From a virus, in IMG/VR virus record IMGVR_UViG_3300013014_000617, positions 1 through 49,960 of that record: DNA of 49,960 nucleotides, one strand, 5' to 3'. Under the pieces are notes generated by a model that ran no database searches, was not told where the DNA came from, and saw only the letters and a program-made list of their open reading frames with translations. Of the stretch, positions 33,162 through 41,874 are shown piece after piece (the stretch's first letter is position 1; the number at the start of each line of letters is the position of its first letter). The translations under genes and the position numbers were made by a program.

Positions 33162-33940
33162 AGTCTTTAGTATTACACACCCACACGGGATTGGGTGATC
33201 ATATCATTACTAATGGTATGGTTCATTCTTTTACTGAGGACTATGACAAAGTTTATGTGCCTCATATTAAAATGTTTAGTGAATCCATTAATGCTTTATA
33301 TAAAGGATTTGATAAAGTAGAACCTGTTCCTTTGCCTGATATAGATATTAATCTTAACGGTAGACATTTAATACAAAAGATAGTGGATGATACTAGATCT
33401 GAGTATATGTGTATAGGTGATCCGTTATTAGTATACCCTTCGAGAATTGTTATGAATTCTAAAAATGAATTAGAAATGCGAAACATTGCTACAAACTTTG
33501 ATCGTCAATTTTACGAATTGGCAGGTATGCATTTTTCTATTAGATATACGTATGCTAAAATCCCAGAGTCTACAGATAGATCTTTTGAGATTTATAAACA
33601 ATTAACTAATGAAGAAGACTTTATTTTAGTCCACGATAATAGTAGTATTAGTTCTCAGTTACCATTAGCATTGGATCAAGTATCTAAATATAAGAATCTT
33701 AAAGTAGTTAAAATACAAATGGGTGTAACTAATAATGTTTTTGATTTTGTTGACTTAATAAAGAAAGCAAAAGAGATTCACGTAGTAGGAAGTTTTTTCC
33801 AATGTATTGTAGATAGTATGGTAGAACAAATATCTGCAGATCTATACTTTCATAATATTATGATAAAGCATGATGCGCAAGTAAATTGCGAATGGAATAA
33901 TAGGCGCTGGAATCAAATTGAGTATAGAAATAAGTTTTGA
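33158..33940 (+). CDS. Unknown glycan-cluster protein with GLGDHI motif
   Basis: This is a 260-residue protein that starts VLHTHTGLGDHIITNGMVHS, reminiscent of heptosyltransferase-like (GT9) N termini where a G-x-GD loop follows the first strand. The second half has FILVHDNSSI and later FFQCIVDSM, comparable with the donor half of a GT-B fold. It is paralogous to the product at 41861 (HHLGLGDHIICNGMVYG). A glycosyltransferase role fits but is not shown. It is translationally coupled with the methyltransferase upstream. Confidence 0.7.
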   Translation: MKSLVLHTHTGLGDHIITNGMVHSFTEDYDKVYVPHIKMFSESINALYKGFDKVEPVPLPDIDINLNGRHLIQKIVDDTRSEYMCIGDPLLVYPSRIVMNSKNELEMRNIATNFDRQFYELAGMHFSIRYTYAKIPESTDRSFEIYKQLTNEEDFILVHDNSSISSQLPLALDQVSKYKNLKVVKIQMGVTNNVFDFVDLIKKAKEIHVVGSFFQCIVDSMVEQISADLYFHNIMIKHDAQVNCEWNNRRWNQIEYRNKF

Positions 33941-33949
33941 GGAAATTAA

Positions 33950-34828
33950 ATGAGTAAGAAAATAAAATTAGGCTTTGCTGATACACACGAACATATATCA
34001 CAATTCTTTCATAGTCTATTGGCAAATAGATTTGATGTGGAAATAGACAATGAAAATCCTGACTATTTGATCTTCGGTGATAGTAATTTTGGATCAAATA
34101 ATAAAAAATTTAGTAAATCGGATTGCGTTAAGATTTTCTATACAGGCGAGAATCAAAGACCAGACAATTACGATTGTCATTATGCAATCACTTTTGATCA
34201 TAACTATAATAATTGGCATTTCCGATTACCGTTGTTTGTAGTCTATATGTGGGCATTGGATGCTATTCATAATACAGGGCACAAGTATTATCATATTCTC
34301 AGTGAGCATAACCCTATTTTAAAAACAGATTTTTGTTCCTTTGTTGTTAGCAATCCCGGCTGTGAAGAGCGTAATGAATTCTTTAAAGAATTGAATAAGG
34401 TCAAACGTGTGGATAGCGGTGGTGGATTATATAATAACATTGGTAGCAAGCTAGATGGTGAGCTAGCTAAAATTAATTTCTTAGCTAAGCGTAAATTCAA
34501 TATATGTTTTGAGTCTGGTTCTTATCCCGGTTATGCTACAGAAAAAATTCTTCATGCTTACTATGCTAGAACTATTCCTATCTATTGGGGCAGTCCCACA
34601 ATAGCATCAGACTTTAATATTCAATCTTTTATAAATGTTCATGATTTTAACAACCATGAAGAAGTAATTAATTTTGTTATGAGATTGGATTCGGATGAGG
34701 ATCTATATAACAGAGTAATATCAGCGCCTCCTTTAGCAGCAGGCATTCCTAGAGATTATATGATCTTGAACAATTTCTTAAATTGGTTTGAGTCTGTAGT
34801 TTATAACAAACAAGACATGAGAGAATAA
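33950..34828 (+). CDS. Glycosyltransferase family 10 (alpha-fucosyltransferase)
   Basis: This is a 292-residue GT10-type fucosyltransferase. The diagnostic GDP-fucose-binding region is FESGSYPGYATEKILHAYYA followed by RTIPIYWGSP and INVHDFNNHEEVINFV, very close in pattern to alpha-1,3-fucosyltransferases. KIFYTGENQRPD near the N terminus also fits the family. Its donor can be made by gmd and fcl a few genes upstream, so the phage has synthesis and transfer of fucose together. Good GAGGAAA ribosome site. Confidence 0.92.
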   Translation: MSKKIKLGFADTHEHISQFFHSLLANRFDVEIDNENPDYLIFGDSNFGSNNKKFSKSDCVKIFYTGENQRPDNYDCHYAITFDHNYNNWHFRLPLFVVYMWALDAIHNTGHKYYHILSEHNPILKTDFCSFVVSNPGCEERNEFFKELNKVKRVDSGGGLYNNIGSKLDGELAKINFLAKRKFNICFESGSYPGYATEKILHAYYARTIPIYWGSPTIASDFNIQSFINVHDFNNHEEVINFVMRLDSDEDLYNRVISAPPLAAGIPRDYMILNNFLNWFESVVYNKQDMRE

Positions 34829-35559
34829 TGAAAATACTTACATTTATATTTAATTGGCGTGGTCAATATGATAAGACTATTGAGAAAGTAAACCAACTTA
34901 GAAAGATCGGAGTTGATCCTATTGTTATTAATAGTGACGAAGAACATAATAATTCTGACTGGCATAACATAGGTGAAGACAGTTACTTCACTGCTCAGTT
35001 TATGAAAGCTCTAGAAGTATTTAAAGAAAAACAAGGCGACGTATTATTTCATATTCAAGGTGACGCAACATACGATAATTGGAAACAATTATATGCAGAT
35101 GCAGAAAAACATTTTGAAACATATGAATGGGGAATCTATGCACCTAATGTGGATTATACTTGGTATGATTCTTCAAGGGTGGATCTACGATTTAACATAG
35201 ATGAACCGAATCTTAAAATGGTAGCAGATACAGATTGTACTTGTTGGTTTATCCATAAAGATATTATTAATATGGCAGATGAAAAGGGGATTGATTTTGC
35301 ACCGTATAAAATGGGTTGGAGTTTTGATATAATTTATTCTGCTCTTAGTTTTTTAAGTCAAAGACCAGTTCTCCGAGATTACTCACATACTATTGACCAT
35401 CCACCAGGAACCAATTATAATAAGGAACAGGGCGAAAAAGAGATGGCAGAATTGTATGAGTCCTTAGAAGACGATGTCAAAGAAGCATTCTATTTTATTA
35501 AAACAGACATTAATAATCTATCAAAATATTATGAAGATCAGTTATCAACAAACGAATGA
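34828..35559 (+). CDS. Putative glycosyltransferase, GT-A-like
   Basis: This is a 243-residue protein that starts with a hydrophobic strand (MKILTFIFNWRGQYDKTIEK) and has FHIQGDATYDNWKQLY, where GDA takes the place of the D-x-D metal site, then WGIYAPNVDYTWYDSS and MGWSFDIIYSA. The order fits a GT-A fold, but no named family is recognised. The ATG overlaps the fucosyltransferase stop (TAATG). The next gene begins inside its end. Confidence 0.65.
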   Translation: MKILTFIFNWRGQYDKTIEKVNQLRKIGVDPIVINSDEEHNNSDWHNIGEDSYFTAQFMKALEVFKEKQGDVLFHIQGDATYDNWKQLYADAEKHFETYEWGIYAPNVDYTWYDSSRVDLRFNIDEPNLKMVADTDCTCWFIHKDIINMADEKGIDFAPYKMGWSFDIIYSALSFLSQRPVLRDYSHTIDHPPGTNYNKEQGEKEMAELYESLEDDVKEAFYFIKTDINNLSKYYEDQLSTNE

Positions 35560-36451
35560 TATAATTAGGGATGCCTTAATTAAAGGTGACCCTGCATCTA
35601 TACTTCGTATTGACAATACAGCTAAGTATATTATAGAATGTATTTTAAGTAATAAACAACCTTCTCCTGAATTTTGTAATGAGTCCACAGTTGTTCAAGC
35701 AGGTGTATTTCCTACAAGTATAGAATATCTTTTGGATAGTATTTATCCAGCAACAATAGATATAATGAAACAATGCGATTTATTAGGATTTGTTGATGTA
35801 GAGAATTCTATGCATAACGATCCTAATAAACAATTTATCTATGATACTTTTGCGGGTAGACCAATTTATTCTGGTCATTCTATACTTGTTATGGATCCGG
35901 GTGCAATCTTAGGTCACGCATCTCATGTCACTGGTTGTATTGATCCGTGGACAAAATATCTTAAGGGTAAAAAGGTATTAGTTATTTCTACACACGCAGA
36001 AACAATTAAGTATCAATGGAATCGTATAAATGAGGTATGGGGCAAGGATAAAGATATAATTGCGCCTTTTGAATTAGCAGGAGTTATACGAACCCCTTTC
36101 CATCCTATGATGGATAGTAGACAATATCCGGGTTGTAATAGTTGGTCTGATACTGTTGGTTATATTATGGAAGAGATGTCCAAGTATGATTATGATGTTT
36201 TACTTTCTGGCGCAACAACATCGTCTCCTTTTTATGTAGACTATGCTAAGCAACAAGGTAAGATAGGCATCCAAACAGGCGGAGCTATACAAATATTCTT
36301 TGGTATATTAGGATATAGATGGACTAAGGTTGATGGTTATAAGGGTTGGTATAATATGTACAATGAACATTGGATGTATCCTATGCCTATAGATAGCGCA
36401 CAGTTGCGTGAGAATTATAAATTTTTAGAAACTAATTTTGCATACTGGTAA
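35531..36451 (+). CDS. Unknown glycan-cluster protein, possible GT-D-like
   Basis: This is a 306-residue protein with KGDPASILRIDNTAKYIIEC at the start, a middle KGKKVLVISTHAETIKYQWN and the end VLLSGATTSSPFYVDYAKQQ then GIQTGGAIQIFFGILG. The pattern is like proteins of O-antigen clusters related to GT-D/DUF1792 glycosyltransferases, where a similar glycine-rich strand closes the fold. The link is by eye and weak. The start at 35531 was chosen because earlier codons lie deep in the previous gene. A two-base gap... spacing leads to the dehydrase gene. Confidence 0.62.
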   Translation: MKISYQQTNDIIRDALIKGDPASILRIDNTAKYIIECILSNKQPSPEFCNESTVVQAGVFPTSIEYLLDSIYPATIDIMKQCDLLGFVDVENSMHNDPNKQFIYDTFAGRPIYSGHSILVMDPGAILGHASHVTGCIDPWTKYLKGKKVLVISTHAETIKYQWNRINEVWGKDKDIIAPFELAGVIRTPFHPMMDSRQYPGCNSWSDTVGYIMEEMSKYDYDVLLSGATTSSPFYVDYAKQQGKIGIQTGGAIQIFFGILGYRWTKVDGYKGWYNMYNEHWMYPMPIDSAQLRENYKFLETNFAYW

Positions 36452-36452
36452 T

Positions 36453-37775
36453 ATGAATAAACAAGATATCATTAATGGAGTGGCTGCTTATTTTCAGAAT
36501 AAAGCAGCAAATAAGACATGGACTGCAGGTAAAGATTTTGTAAATTATGCTGGTCCATATTTTGACGAACACGAGTATTTGTCTGTTATAGATACTTTAC
36601 TTGATGGTTGGTTGGTCATGGGAGACAAGTCTTTAAAGTTTGAAAAAGAATTTCCTAAACAGTTTGGCAAAGAGCATGGCATCTTAACGAACTCAGGATC
36701 AAGTTCTAATCTATTGATGATGTCTACATTGACTTCTAAAAGAGGATATAACTTACCCAAAGGCACAAAAGTATTAATGCCCATTGCAGGATTTCCCACA
36801 ACACTCAATCCTACGCTACAATTAGGGTTTGAACCTATATTCTTAGATATTGAATTAGACACACTTAATTTAGATTTAACTAAAGCAGAAGAACTAATTA
36901 AACAACATAATATTAAAGTAATTACATTTGCTCACGTATTAGGCAATCCTCCTAATATGCGTTGGGTAATGGAATTGGTTAATAAGTATGATCTAATCTT
37001 ATTAGAAGATTGTTGCGATGCGCTAGGTAGTACATATGACGGAAAGCCATTGGGTTCATTTGGTGAAATGTCATCTTGTTCTTTCTATCCTGCTCATCAC
37101 ATGACTATGGGTGAAGGTGGTTTTGTAGCATGTAAAACTTATGAGACAGAAGTTATTGCTAGATCATTTAGAGAATGGGGTAGAGGTTGTTACTGTGTAG
37201 GACCCGAGGCAAACAAACTAAAGTGTGGCACTTGCGGTAAACGATTCCAAGAATGGATTCCTACAATGCCTGGCGAAATATTTGACCACAAGTATGTGTA
37301 TGATGAAATTGGCTATAATTTAAAACCAATTGAAATGCAAGGCGCAATGGGATTAGTTCAATTAGAAAAATTGGATCAGATTCATTACTTGCGCAGGCGC
37401 AACTATAAATTGTTATTTGATATCTATAGTAAGTATGAAGAATATTTCCACTTACCTAGACCACAGGAATATTCTGATCCTAGTTGGTTCGCATTTCCTT
37501 TAACTATTCGTAAGGGTTCTCCTTTTACAAGAAGCGATATTGTAGACTACTTAGAGGAAAAACTTATTCAAACAAGACCATATTTTGCTGGAAACATTAT
37601 GTTACAACCTGCGTATTCTCATATTATGGATCCCGCAGATGCTAAAGCAAATTTCCCTGTAGCAACAATGGTTATGACAAATACTTATTTCCATGGAACA
37701 AGTCCTGTTATTACCCCAGAACAAATTGCTTATATAGGTGAACAGGTTGATGGTTTTATGAGTTTATTCAATTAG
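36453..37775 (+). CDS. rfbH: RfbH-type 3-dehydrase (PMP/iron-sulfur, DegT fold)
   Basis: This is a 440-residue DegT/DnrJ-fold enzyme of the RfbH (E1) type, which removes the 3-hydroxyl of a nucleotide-4-keto-6-deoxy-sugar. Two features separate it from aminotransferases. The PLP-lysine site reads YPAHHMTMGEGG with His in place of Lys. Four cysteines (246, 248, 258, 261; GRGCYCVG then KCGTCGKRF) can hold the 2Fe-2S cluster of E1. Length fits RfbH (about 437). The classical substrate is CDP-4-keto-6-deoxyglucose and a reductase partner (E3) is needed; none is visible here. ThDP and reductase genes follow. Confidence 0.92.
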   Translation: MNKQDIINGVAAYFQNKAANKTWTAGKDFVNYAGPYFDEHEYLSVIDTLLDGWLVMGDKSLKFEKEFPKQFGKEHGILTNSGSSSNLLMMSTLTSKRGYNLPKGTKVLMPIAGFPTTLNPTLQLGFEPIFLDIELDTLNLDLTKAEELIKQHNIKVITFAHVLGNPPNMRWVMELVNKYDLILLEDCCDALGSTYDGKPLGSFGEMSSCSFYPAHHMTMGEGGFVACKTYETEVIARSFREWGRGCYCVGPEANKLKCGTCGKRFQEWIPTMPGEIFDHKYVYDEIGYNLKPIEMQGAMGLVQLEKLDQIHYLRRRNYKLLFDIYSKYEEYFHLPRPQEYSDPSWFAFPLTIRKGSPFTRSDIVDYLEEKLIQTRPYFAGNIMLQPAYSHIMDPADAKANFPVATMVMTNTYFHGTSPVITPEQIAYIGEQVDGFMSLFN

Positions 37776-37783
37776 GAACAAAT

Positions 37784-38794
37784 ATGAGAGTATGCGATTG
37801 GATTGCTAATTACTTATACCAACAAGGTATTACTAAAGTCCATGGCTTAATGGGCGGAGGTGCTAGCGGATTAAACGATGGCTTTATCAAGCACGGCAAA
37901 ATCGGTTATATCTGTTATCATCATGAACAAGGTGCCGGTCATGCCGCTATAGGTGAAAGTAAATTTACAGGTGAACTCTCCGTAGTTAATCCTACAACAG
38001 GATGTGCGGGAACTAATTGCGCGACATCTGTTTTAAATGCTTGGCAAGATGGTGTACCTGTTTTATTCTTATCAGGCAATGTTAGATTGAATACTTGTAG
38101 CAGTTGGATCAATATGCAAAAAGGAATTCATTTGCGTAAATATGGTATTCAAGAACATAACATTGTTAGTACTTTTGCAGGTATGACTAAGTATAGTAAA
38201 TTTATTACTCGCCCACAAGATGTACCATATCAATTGAGTTATGCTATACACATTGCTAAGGAAGGTCGCAAGGGTCCTGTTTGGATAGATATTCCTGGAG
38301 ATGTACAAACAGCGCAGATGCCCGAAGAATATAACTTATATGTGGATCGGCATTCGCACACTGAAAGAGAAAATTTATATAGAGTAAAAGCTAAATTAGA
38401 AACCGCAAAGAGACCTATTGTCCTAGCAGGATATGGTATTCGACAAAGTAATACAGTTAAAGAATTTGTAAATTTTATAGAGACCTATGATTTGCCGTTT
38501 GTTAGTACATATGGTGGCAGAGATTATACTCCAAATTCGCATCATTTAAGTATCGGCGCAGTAGGTATAAAAGGAAGTAGAGCAGGAAATTTTGCTATGC
38601 AGAATTCGGATTGTTTAATAGTATTAGGCAGTAGTTTAAATTCTAGTGTTATAGGTTATGATCCAAACCAGTTTAGTCCAGGGAGTTATAAAATACTAAT
38701 TGACATAGATGATAATGAGTTGAAAAAAGATGTATTACACATACACGAAAAGATTTGTATGTCTTTACCTGACTTTTTTAAGGAAATGCAATGA
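37784..38794 (+). CDS. Thiamine-diphosphate enzyme, N-terminal half
   Basis: This is a 336-residue protein equal to the PYR and middle domains of acetolactate-synthase-type ThDP enzymes. The catalytic Glu is in YHHEQGAGHAAIGESKFTGE, followed by PTTGCAGTNCATSVLNAWQD and PVLFLSGN. The middle domain has RPIVLAGYGIRQS and ends before where the PP domain should begin. That PP domain is encoded by the next gene, overlapping by ATGA. A two-gene version of an enzyme that is normally one chain of about 570 residues is unusual. YerE-like use in branched-sugar synthesis is a possibility. Confidence 0.88.
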   Translation: MRVCDWIANYLYQQGITKVHGLMGGGASGLNDGFIKHGKIGYICYHHEQGAGHAAIGESKFTGELSVVNPTTGCAGTNCATSVLNAWQDGVPVLFLSGNVRLNTCSSWINMQKGIHLRKYGIQEHNIVSTFAGMTKYSKFITRPQDVPYQLSYAIHIAKEGRKGPVWIDIPGDVQTAQMPEEYNLYVDRHSHTERENLYRVKAKLETAKRPIVLAGYGIRQSNTVKEFVNFIETYDLPFVSTYGGRDYTPNSHHLSIGAVGIKGSRAGNFAMQNSDCLIVLGSSLNSSVIGYDPNQFSPGSYKILIDIDDNELKKDVLHIHEKICMSLPDFFKEMQ

Positions 38795-39534
38795 AACATC
38801 AAGCATGGATAGACAAATGTAATCATTGGAAATCTATTTGGCCGGTGATGCAACCAGAATGGGAAGCAACCGACGACGCCGACGTATTAAATTTATATGC
38901 AGTATTAGATGCTGTTAATAAACATAGTAGACCCGAAGATATTTTAATGGGTGACGCTGGTAGTATTAGTTATGCCGGGCCAGTTGCTTTAAATGCTAAA
39001 CCGGGGCAACGATTTATATTCAGTCCTGCCCAAGCGGATATGGGATGGGCATTGCCAGGGGCAATAGGTGTTAGTATGGCTAGCAATCAACCTATTATAT
39101 CCATTATAGGTGATGGTAGTTTTATGAGTAACATTCAAGAACTGGCTGTGGTAAGGCAGCATGATCTTAATATTAAGTTTGTTATACTAAATAATAATGG
39201 CTACCTAAGTATTAAGAATACGCAAACTAAATACTTTGATGGTCGAGTGTTTGGTACAAGTTCAGAATCAGGATTATGGTTTCCTAATTTTAGAAACATT
39301 GCCGCATCTTTTGATATTAAGTATGCGCTTATTAAGAATAAGAGTAATCTTGAAACATTCCCCACATTATTAGAAACAGTTGGTCCCATGATTATTGATT
39401 GTAGATGCTTGGATGAACAAGAGATCTTACCAGCACAGGCATTAAAGAATGGCAAGCAAGCAGGACTACATGATATGACACCATTCCTTTCAGATGAGGA
39501 ATTAGCAAGAGAAATGATAGTGGAAATAAAATGA
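38791..39534 (+). CDS. Thiamine-diphosphate enzyme, C-terminal (PP) half
   Basis: This is a 247-residue protein equal to the pyrophosphate-binding domain of a ThDP enzyme. It has ILMGDAGSISYAGPVAL, FSPAQADMGWALPGAIGVSM and the ThDP motif GDGSFMSNIQELAVV ending in ILNNNGY (GDG then NN). Its N terminus HQAWIDKCNHWKSIW is the linker that normally follows the middle domain. Combined with the upstream protein it gives 583 residues, the normal size of one ThDP enzyme. The frame change between the halves is exactly at an ATGA stop/start. Confidence 0.88.
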   Translation: MKHQAWIDKCNHWKSIWPVMQPEWEATDDADVLNLYAVLDAVNKHSRPEDILMGDAGSISYAGPVALNAKPGQRFIFSPAQADMGWALPGAIGVSMASNQPIISIIGDGSFMSNIQELAVVRQHDLNIKFVILNNNGYLSIKNTQTKYFDGRVFGTSSESGLWFPNFRNIAASFDIKYALIKNKSNLETFPTLLETVGPMIIDCRCLDEQEILPAQALKNGKQAGLHDMTPFLSDEELAREMIVEIK

Positions 39535-40298
39535 GAAAGATTCTTATTTTAGGTGCGGGTGGATTTGTAGGTTCATACATAGGTCCTTTATTAACAAAAG
39601 ATAATATAGTAATGTCTATTACCAAACCGGGTATAGATGTAACAGATGCTGATGCTGTAAGAAATATGTTAGAACAGGCACAACCAGATTTTGTTATTAA
39701 TTGTCTTACATTCGGCGGCAATGACGATGTTAATAGTAAGGATCCTAATATAGTTGCTAAAAATTTAGCAATGTATTATAACTTTAAATGTAATTCTGAT
39801 CTATTCGGAAAATATATTAATATCGGATCTGGAGTAGAAGCAGATACTAATAACAATAGTGCCTATGCTGTTTCTAAAAGAATGATTACTAAAGATTTGG
39901 ATTATAATAAATTTACTAATCTTAAATTATATGGATGCTTTGGTTCGCATGAAAGAGATAGTAGATTATTGAAAAGATTCTTAGCAACAGATGGGCCTTT
40001 TATTTTAAAGGATGATAGAGAATTTGATTACATTTCTATAAGTGATTTTTATAGAATTATAAGATATGTATTAACTAACAATACATATAGAAATATGGAT
40101 TGTGTATACTACAAGAAAAGAACACTAAGTGAATTTTTAAGATTATTCTGCGATATAAATAATATAGATAAAGAAGTTATAGTTGAATCTACAAGTAAAA
40201 ATCATTATACTGGAGAATCATCTACTCTTGATATAATGCAAAGTCAAGGTTTAGAACTATATGGTATTATGCACGGACTGAAAGAATATATGCAATGA
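39531..40298 (+). CDS. Nucleotide-sugar reductase/epimerase (extended SDR)
   Basis: This is a 255-residue short-chain dehydrogenase of RmlD/YerF-like size. It has the NAD(P) motif ILGAGGFVGSYIGPLL, a catalytic SGVEADTNNNSAYAVSKRMI (Y-x3-K), and a short C-terminal substrate domain. The gene overlaps its neighbours by ATGA. In yersiniose clusters a reductase (YerF) follows the ThDP enzyme (YerE), the same order as here, so reduction of a branched keto-sugar is a reasonable inference. Confidence 0.82.
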   Translation: MRKILILGAGGFVGSYIGPLLTKDNIVMSITKPGIDVTDADAVRNMLEQAQPDFVINCLTFGGNDDVNSKDPNIVAKNLAMYYNFKCNSDLFGKYINIGSGVEADTNNNSAYAVSKRMITKDLDYNKFTNLKLYGCFGSHERDSRLLKRFLATDGPFILKDDREFDYISISDFYRIIRYVLTNNTYRNMDCVYYKKRTLSEFLRLFCDINNIDKEVIVESTSKNHYTGESSTLDIMQSQGLELYGIMHGLKEYMQ

Positions 40299-41239
40299 AG
40301 ATACTTTATGTTACAGGATGTTTAGGGTTTATAGGTTACCATGTAACTAAAAAATTCCTAGATGAAGGTCACTATGTTTATGGTATAGATAGTAAAACGT
40401 ATGCTAGTAATAAAGACTTTCTTTATGAATTACTAGAATATAAAAATTTTACATTCGACGGTTGTGATATAAATGATATCGAACGATTAGTCGATTGTGA
40501 TTACTTTATCAATACTGCCGCAGAAACACATGTGGACAATAGTATTGTCAGCTCAGATGTTTTCTTGCGTAGTAACATCAACGGAGTTCATAAGATATTA
40601 GAACTCATCAAACAAAAACCAAAATCAAGAAGACCGACGCTAATACACTTTAGTACAGATGAAGTGTATGGTGACTTAGTCTCAGGTTTTCATACTGAAA
40701 CAGATTTATTAAAACCAAGCAATCCCTATTCTGCAACTAAAGCTGCCGCAGATATGTTGGTTCTTGCTTGGGCAAGAACATATGATATTCCCTACGTAAT
40801 TGTTAGACCAACTAATAATTATGGCATTGGTCAATATGTAGAGAAATTTATTCCAAAAGCCTGTAAGAATTTATCTTTAGGCAAACCAATTGTAATGCAT
40901 GATAACGGCGAACCGATTAGAACATGGCTTCATGTTTCGGATACAGCAAACGCTGTCTTTGTACTTGTATTAATGAATATTAAGAATGATATCTTTAATA
41001 TCTCAGGAAATTATGAGGAAAAGAATATAGTTGTTGCAAGAAAAATTATAGATAATTACTTTGGTTATACTGTAGATTATGATAAGTATATGGATTTTTC
41101 AGAAAAACGTCAAGGTCAAGATGTACGATATGCTATAGATGATAGTAAATTACGAGGCTTGGGTTGGTCATGTAAAGCAGACTTTGATACAGGACTAAAA
41201 GAAATTATAGAATGGCATAAAGAAAATTTTGTATGGTAG
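40295..41239 (+). CDS. Nucleotide-sugar 4,6-dehydratase (RmlB-like)
   Basis: This is a 314-residue extended SDR most like dTDP-glucose 4,6-dehydratase. It has VTGCLGFIGYHVTKKFLDEG, NTAAETHVDNSI, the catalytic STDEVYGD (Thr-Asp-Glu), NPYSATKAAADMLV (Y-x3-K) and VRPTNNYGIGQYVEKFIP. Such an enzyme makes a 4-keto-6-deoxy sugar, which is the type of substrate that the RfbH-like dehydrase needs. The nucleotide (dTDP, CDP or UDP) cannot be read from the sequence. Confidence 0.9.
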   Translation: MKILYVTGCLGFIGYHVTKKFLDEGHYVYGIDSKTYASNKDFLYELLEYKNFTFDGCDINDIERLVDCDYFINTAAETHVDNSIVSSDVFLRSNINGVHKILELIKQKPKSRRPTLIHFSTDEVYGDLVSGFHTETDLLKPSNPYSATKAAADMLVLAWARTYDIPYVIVRPTNNYGIGQYVEKFIPKACKNLSLGKPIVMHDNGEPIRTWLHVSDTANAVFVLVLMNIKNDIFNISGNYEEKNIVVARKIIDNYFGYTVDYDKYMDFSEKRQGQDVRYAIDDSKLRGLGWSCKADFDTGLKEIIEWHKENFVW

Positions 41240-41874
41240 ACAAATATTTTACATTTAGTATTTGGGGCGACAACCCTAAATATCTGCAAGGCGCAATTAG
41301 AAATGCAGAACTTGCAGAAGAAATATTTCCCGAATGGAAATGCGTATTTTACTATGACTCAACTGTACCAAAAGAAACAATTGATAAACTATCTTCATTT
41401 AAGAATACGTCAGTTAAAGAAGTGACGGATGATAGTTTCGGTGCATTCTGGAGATTTGAAATGATGTTCAATAATCCGGGAGTTATATTATCTAGAGACA
41501 CTGATTCAAGATTAAGTTTAAGAGAAAAAGAACTTATTGACAACTGGCTTGAATCCGAATATAATTATATGATTATTCGAGACCACGATGCACACTACGA
41601 ATTTCCTATATTAGCAGGTATGTGGGGCAAGAAAAATGTATTGATGGATAGTAGTCTTAAAGACGCTATGCAAGAATATGTTTCTGTTAAACAATATTTG
41701 GTAGATCAATTTTATTTACGAGATAAAGTATGGCCAAATATAATGCACGATACTGCTATATACGGAGTTAAAGAAGTGGATTGGATGAGGGAGACTTATG
41801 ATTTTGAGAATAAAAATTTCATAGGTCAGACATACACAGAAAACGATGAGCCTGTATACGATGGAAAAATTTAA
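41233..41874 (+). CDS. Putative glycosyltransferase (GT-A-like)
   Basis: This is a 213-residue protein with FTFSIWGDNPKYLQGAIRNA at the start, a strand/helix WKCVFYYDSTVPKETIDKL and PGVILSRDTDSRLSLREK, which contains a D-x-D-like metal motif. MIIRDHDAHYEFPILAGMWG is a further conserved-looking loop. It resembles small GT-A-type sugar transferases found in phage and bacterial polysaccharide clusters. The stop overlaps the next gene by 14 bases. Specificity is unknown. Confidence 0.7.
   Translation: MVDKYFTFSIWGDNPKYLQGAIRNAELAEEIFPEWKCVFYYDSTVPKETIDKLSSFKNTSVKEVTDDSFGAFWRFEMMFNNPGVILSRDTDSRLSLREKELIDNWLESEYNYMIIRDHDAHYEFPILAGMWGKKNVLMDSSLKDAMQEYVSVKQYLVDQFYLRDKVWPNIMHDTAIYGVKEVDWMRETYDFENKNFIGQTYTENDEPVYDGKI
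41537..41565 (+). promoter_or_regulatory. Candidate sigma70-type promoter inside a glycosyltransferase gene
   Basis: TTGACA (41537-41542) and TATAAT (41560-41565), both perfect, are 17 bases apart. They lie within coding sequence about 300 bases before the next gene. It could be chance in AT-rich DNA or an internal promoter for the second half of the cluster. Confidence 0.4.

Noticed and set aside
35610-35637. TTGACA with a 16-base spacer to TATAGA inside the gene at 35531
   Set aside because: The -10 box has a mismatch and it lies early within a coding sequence with no gene starting nearby.
36453-37775. Sugar aminotransferase (DegT) as the function of this gene
   Set aside because: The lysine that binds PLP is His and four cluster-type cysteines are present, which fits an RfbH-type dehydrase instead.
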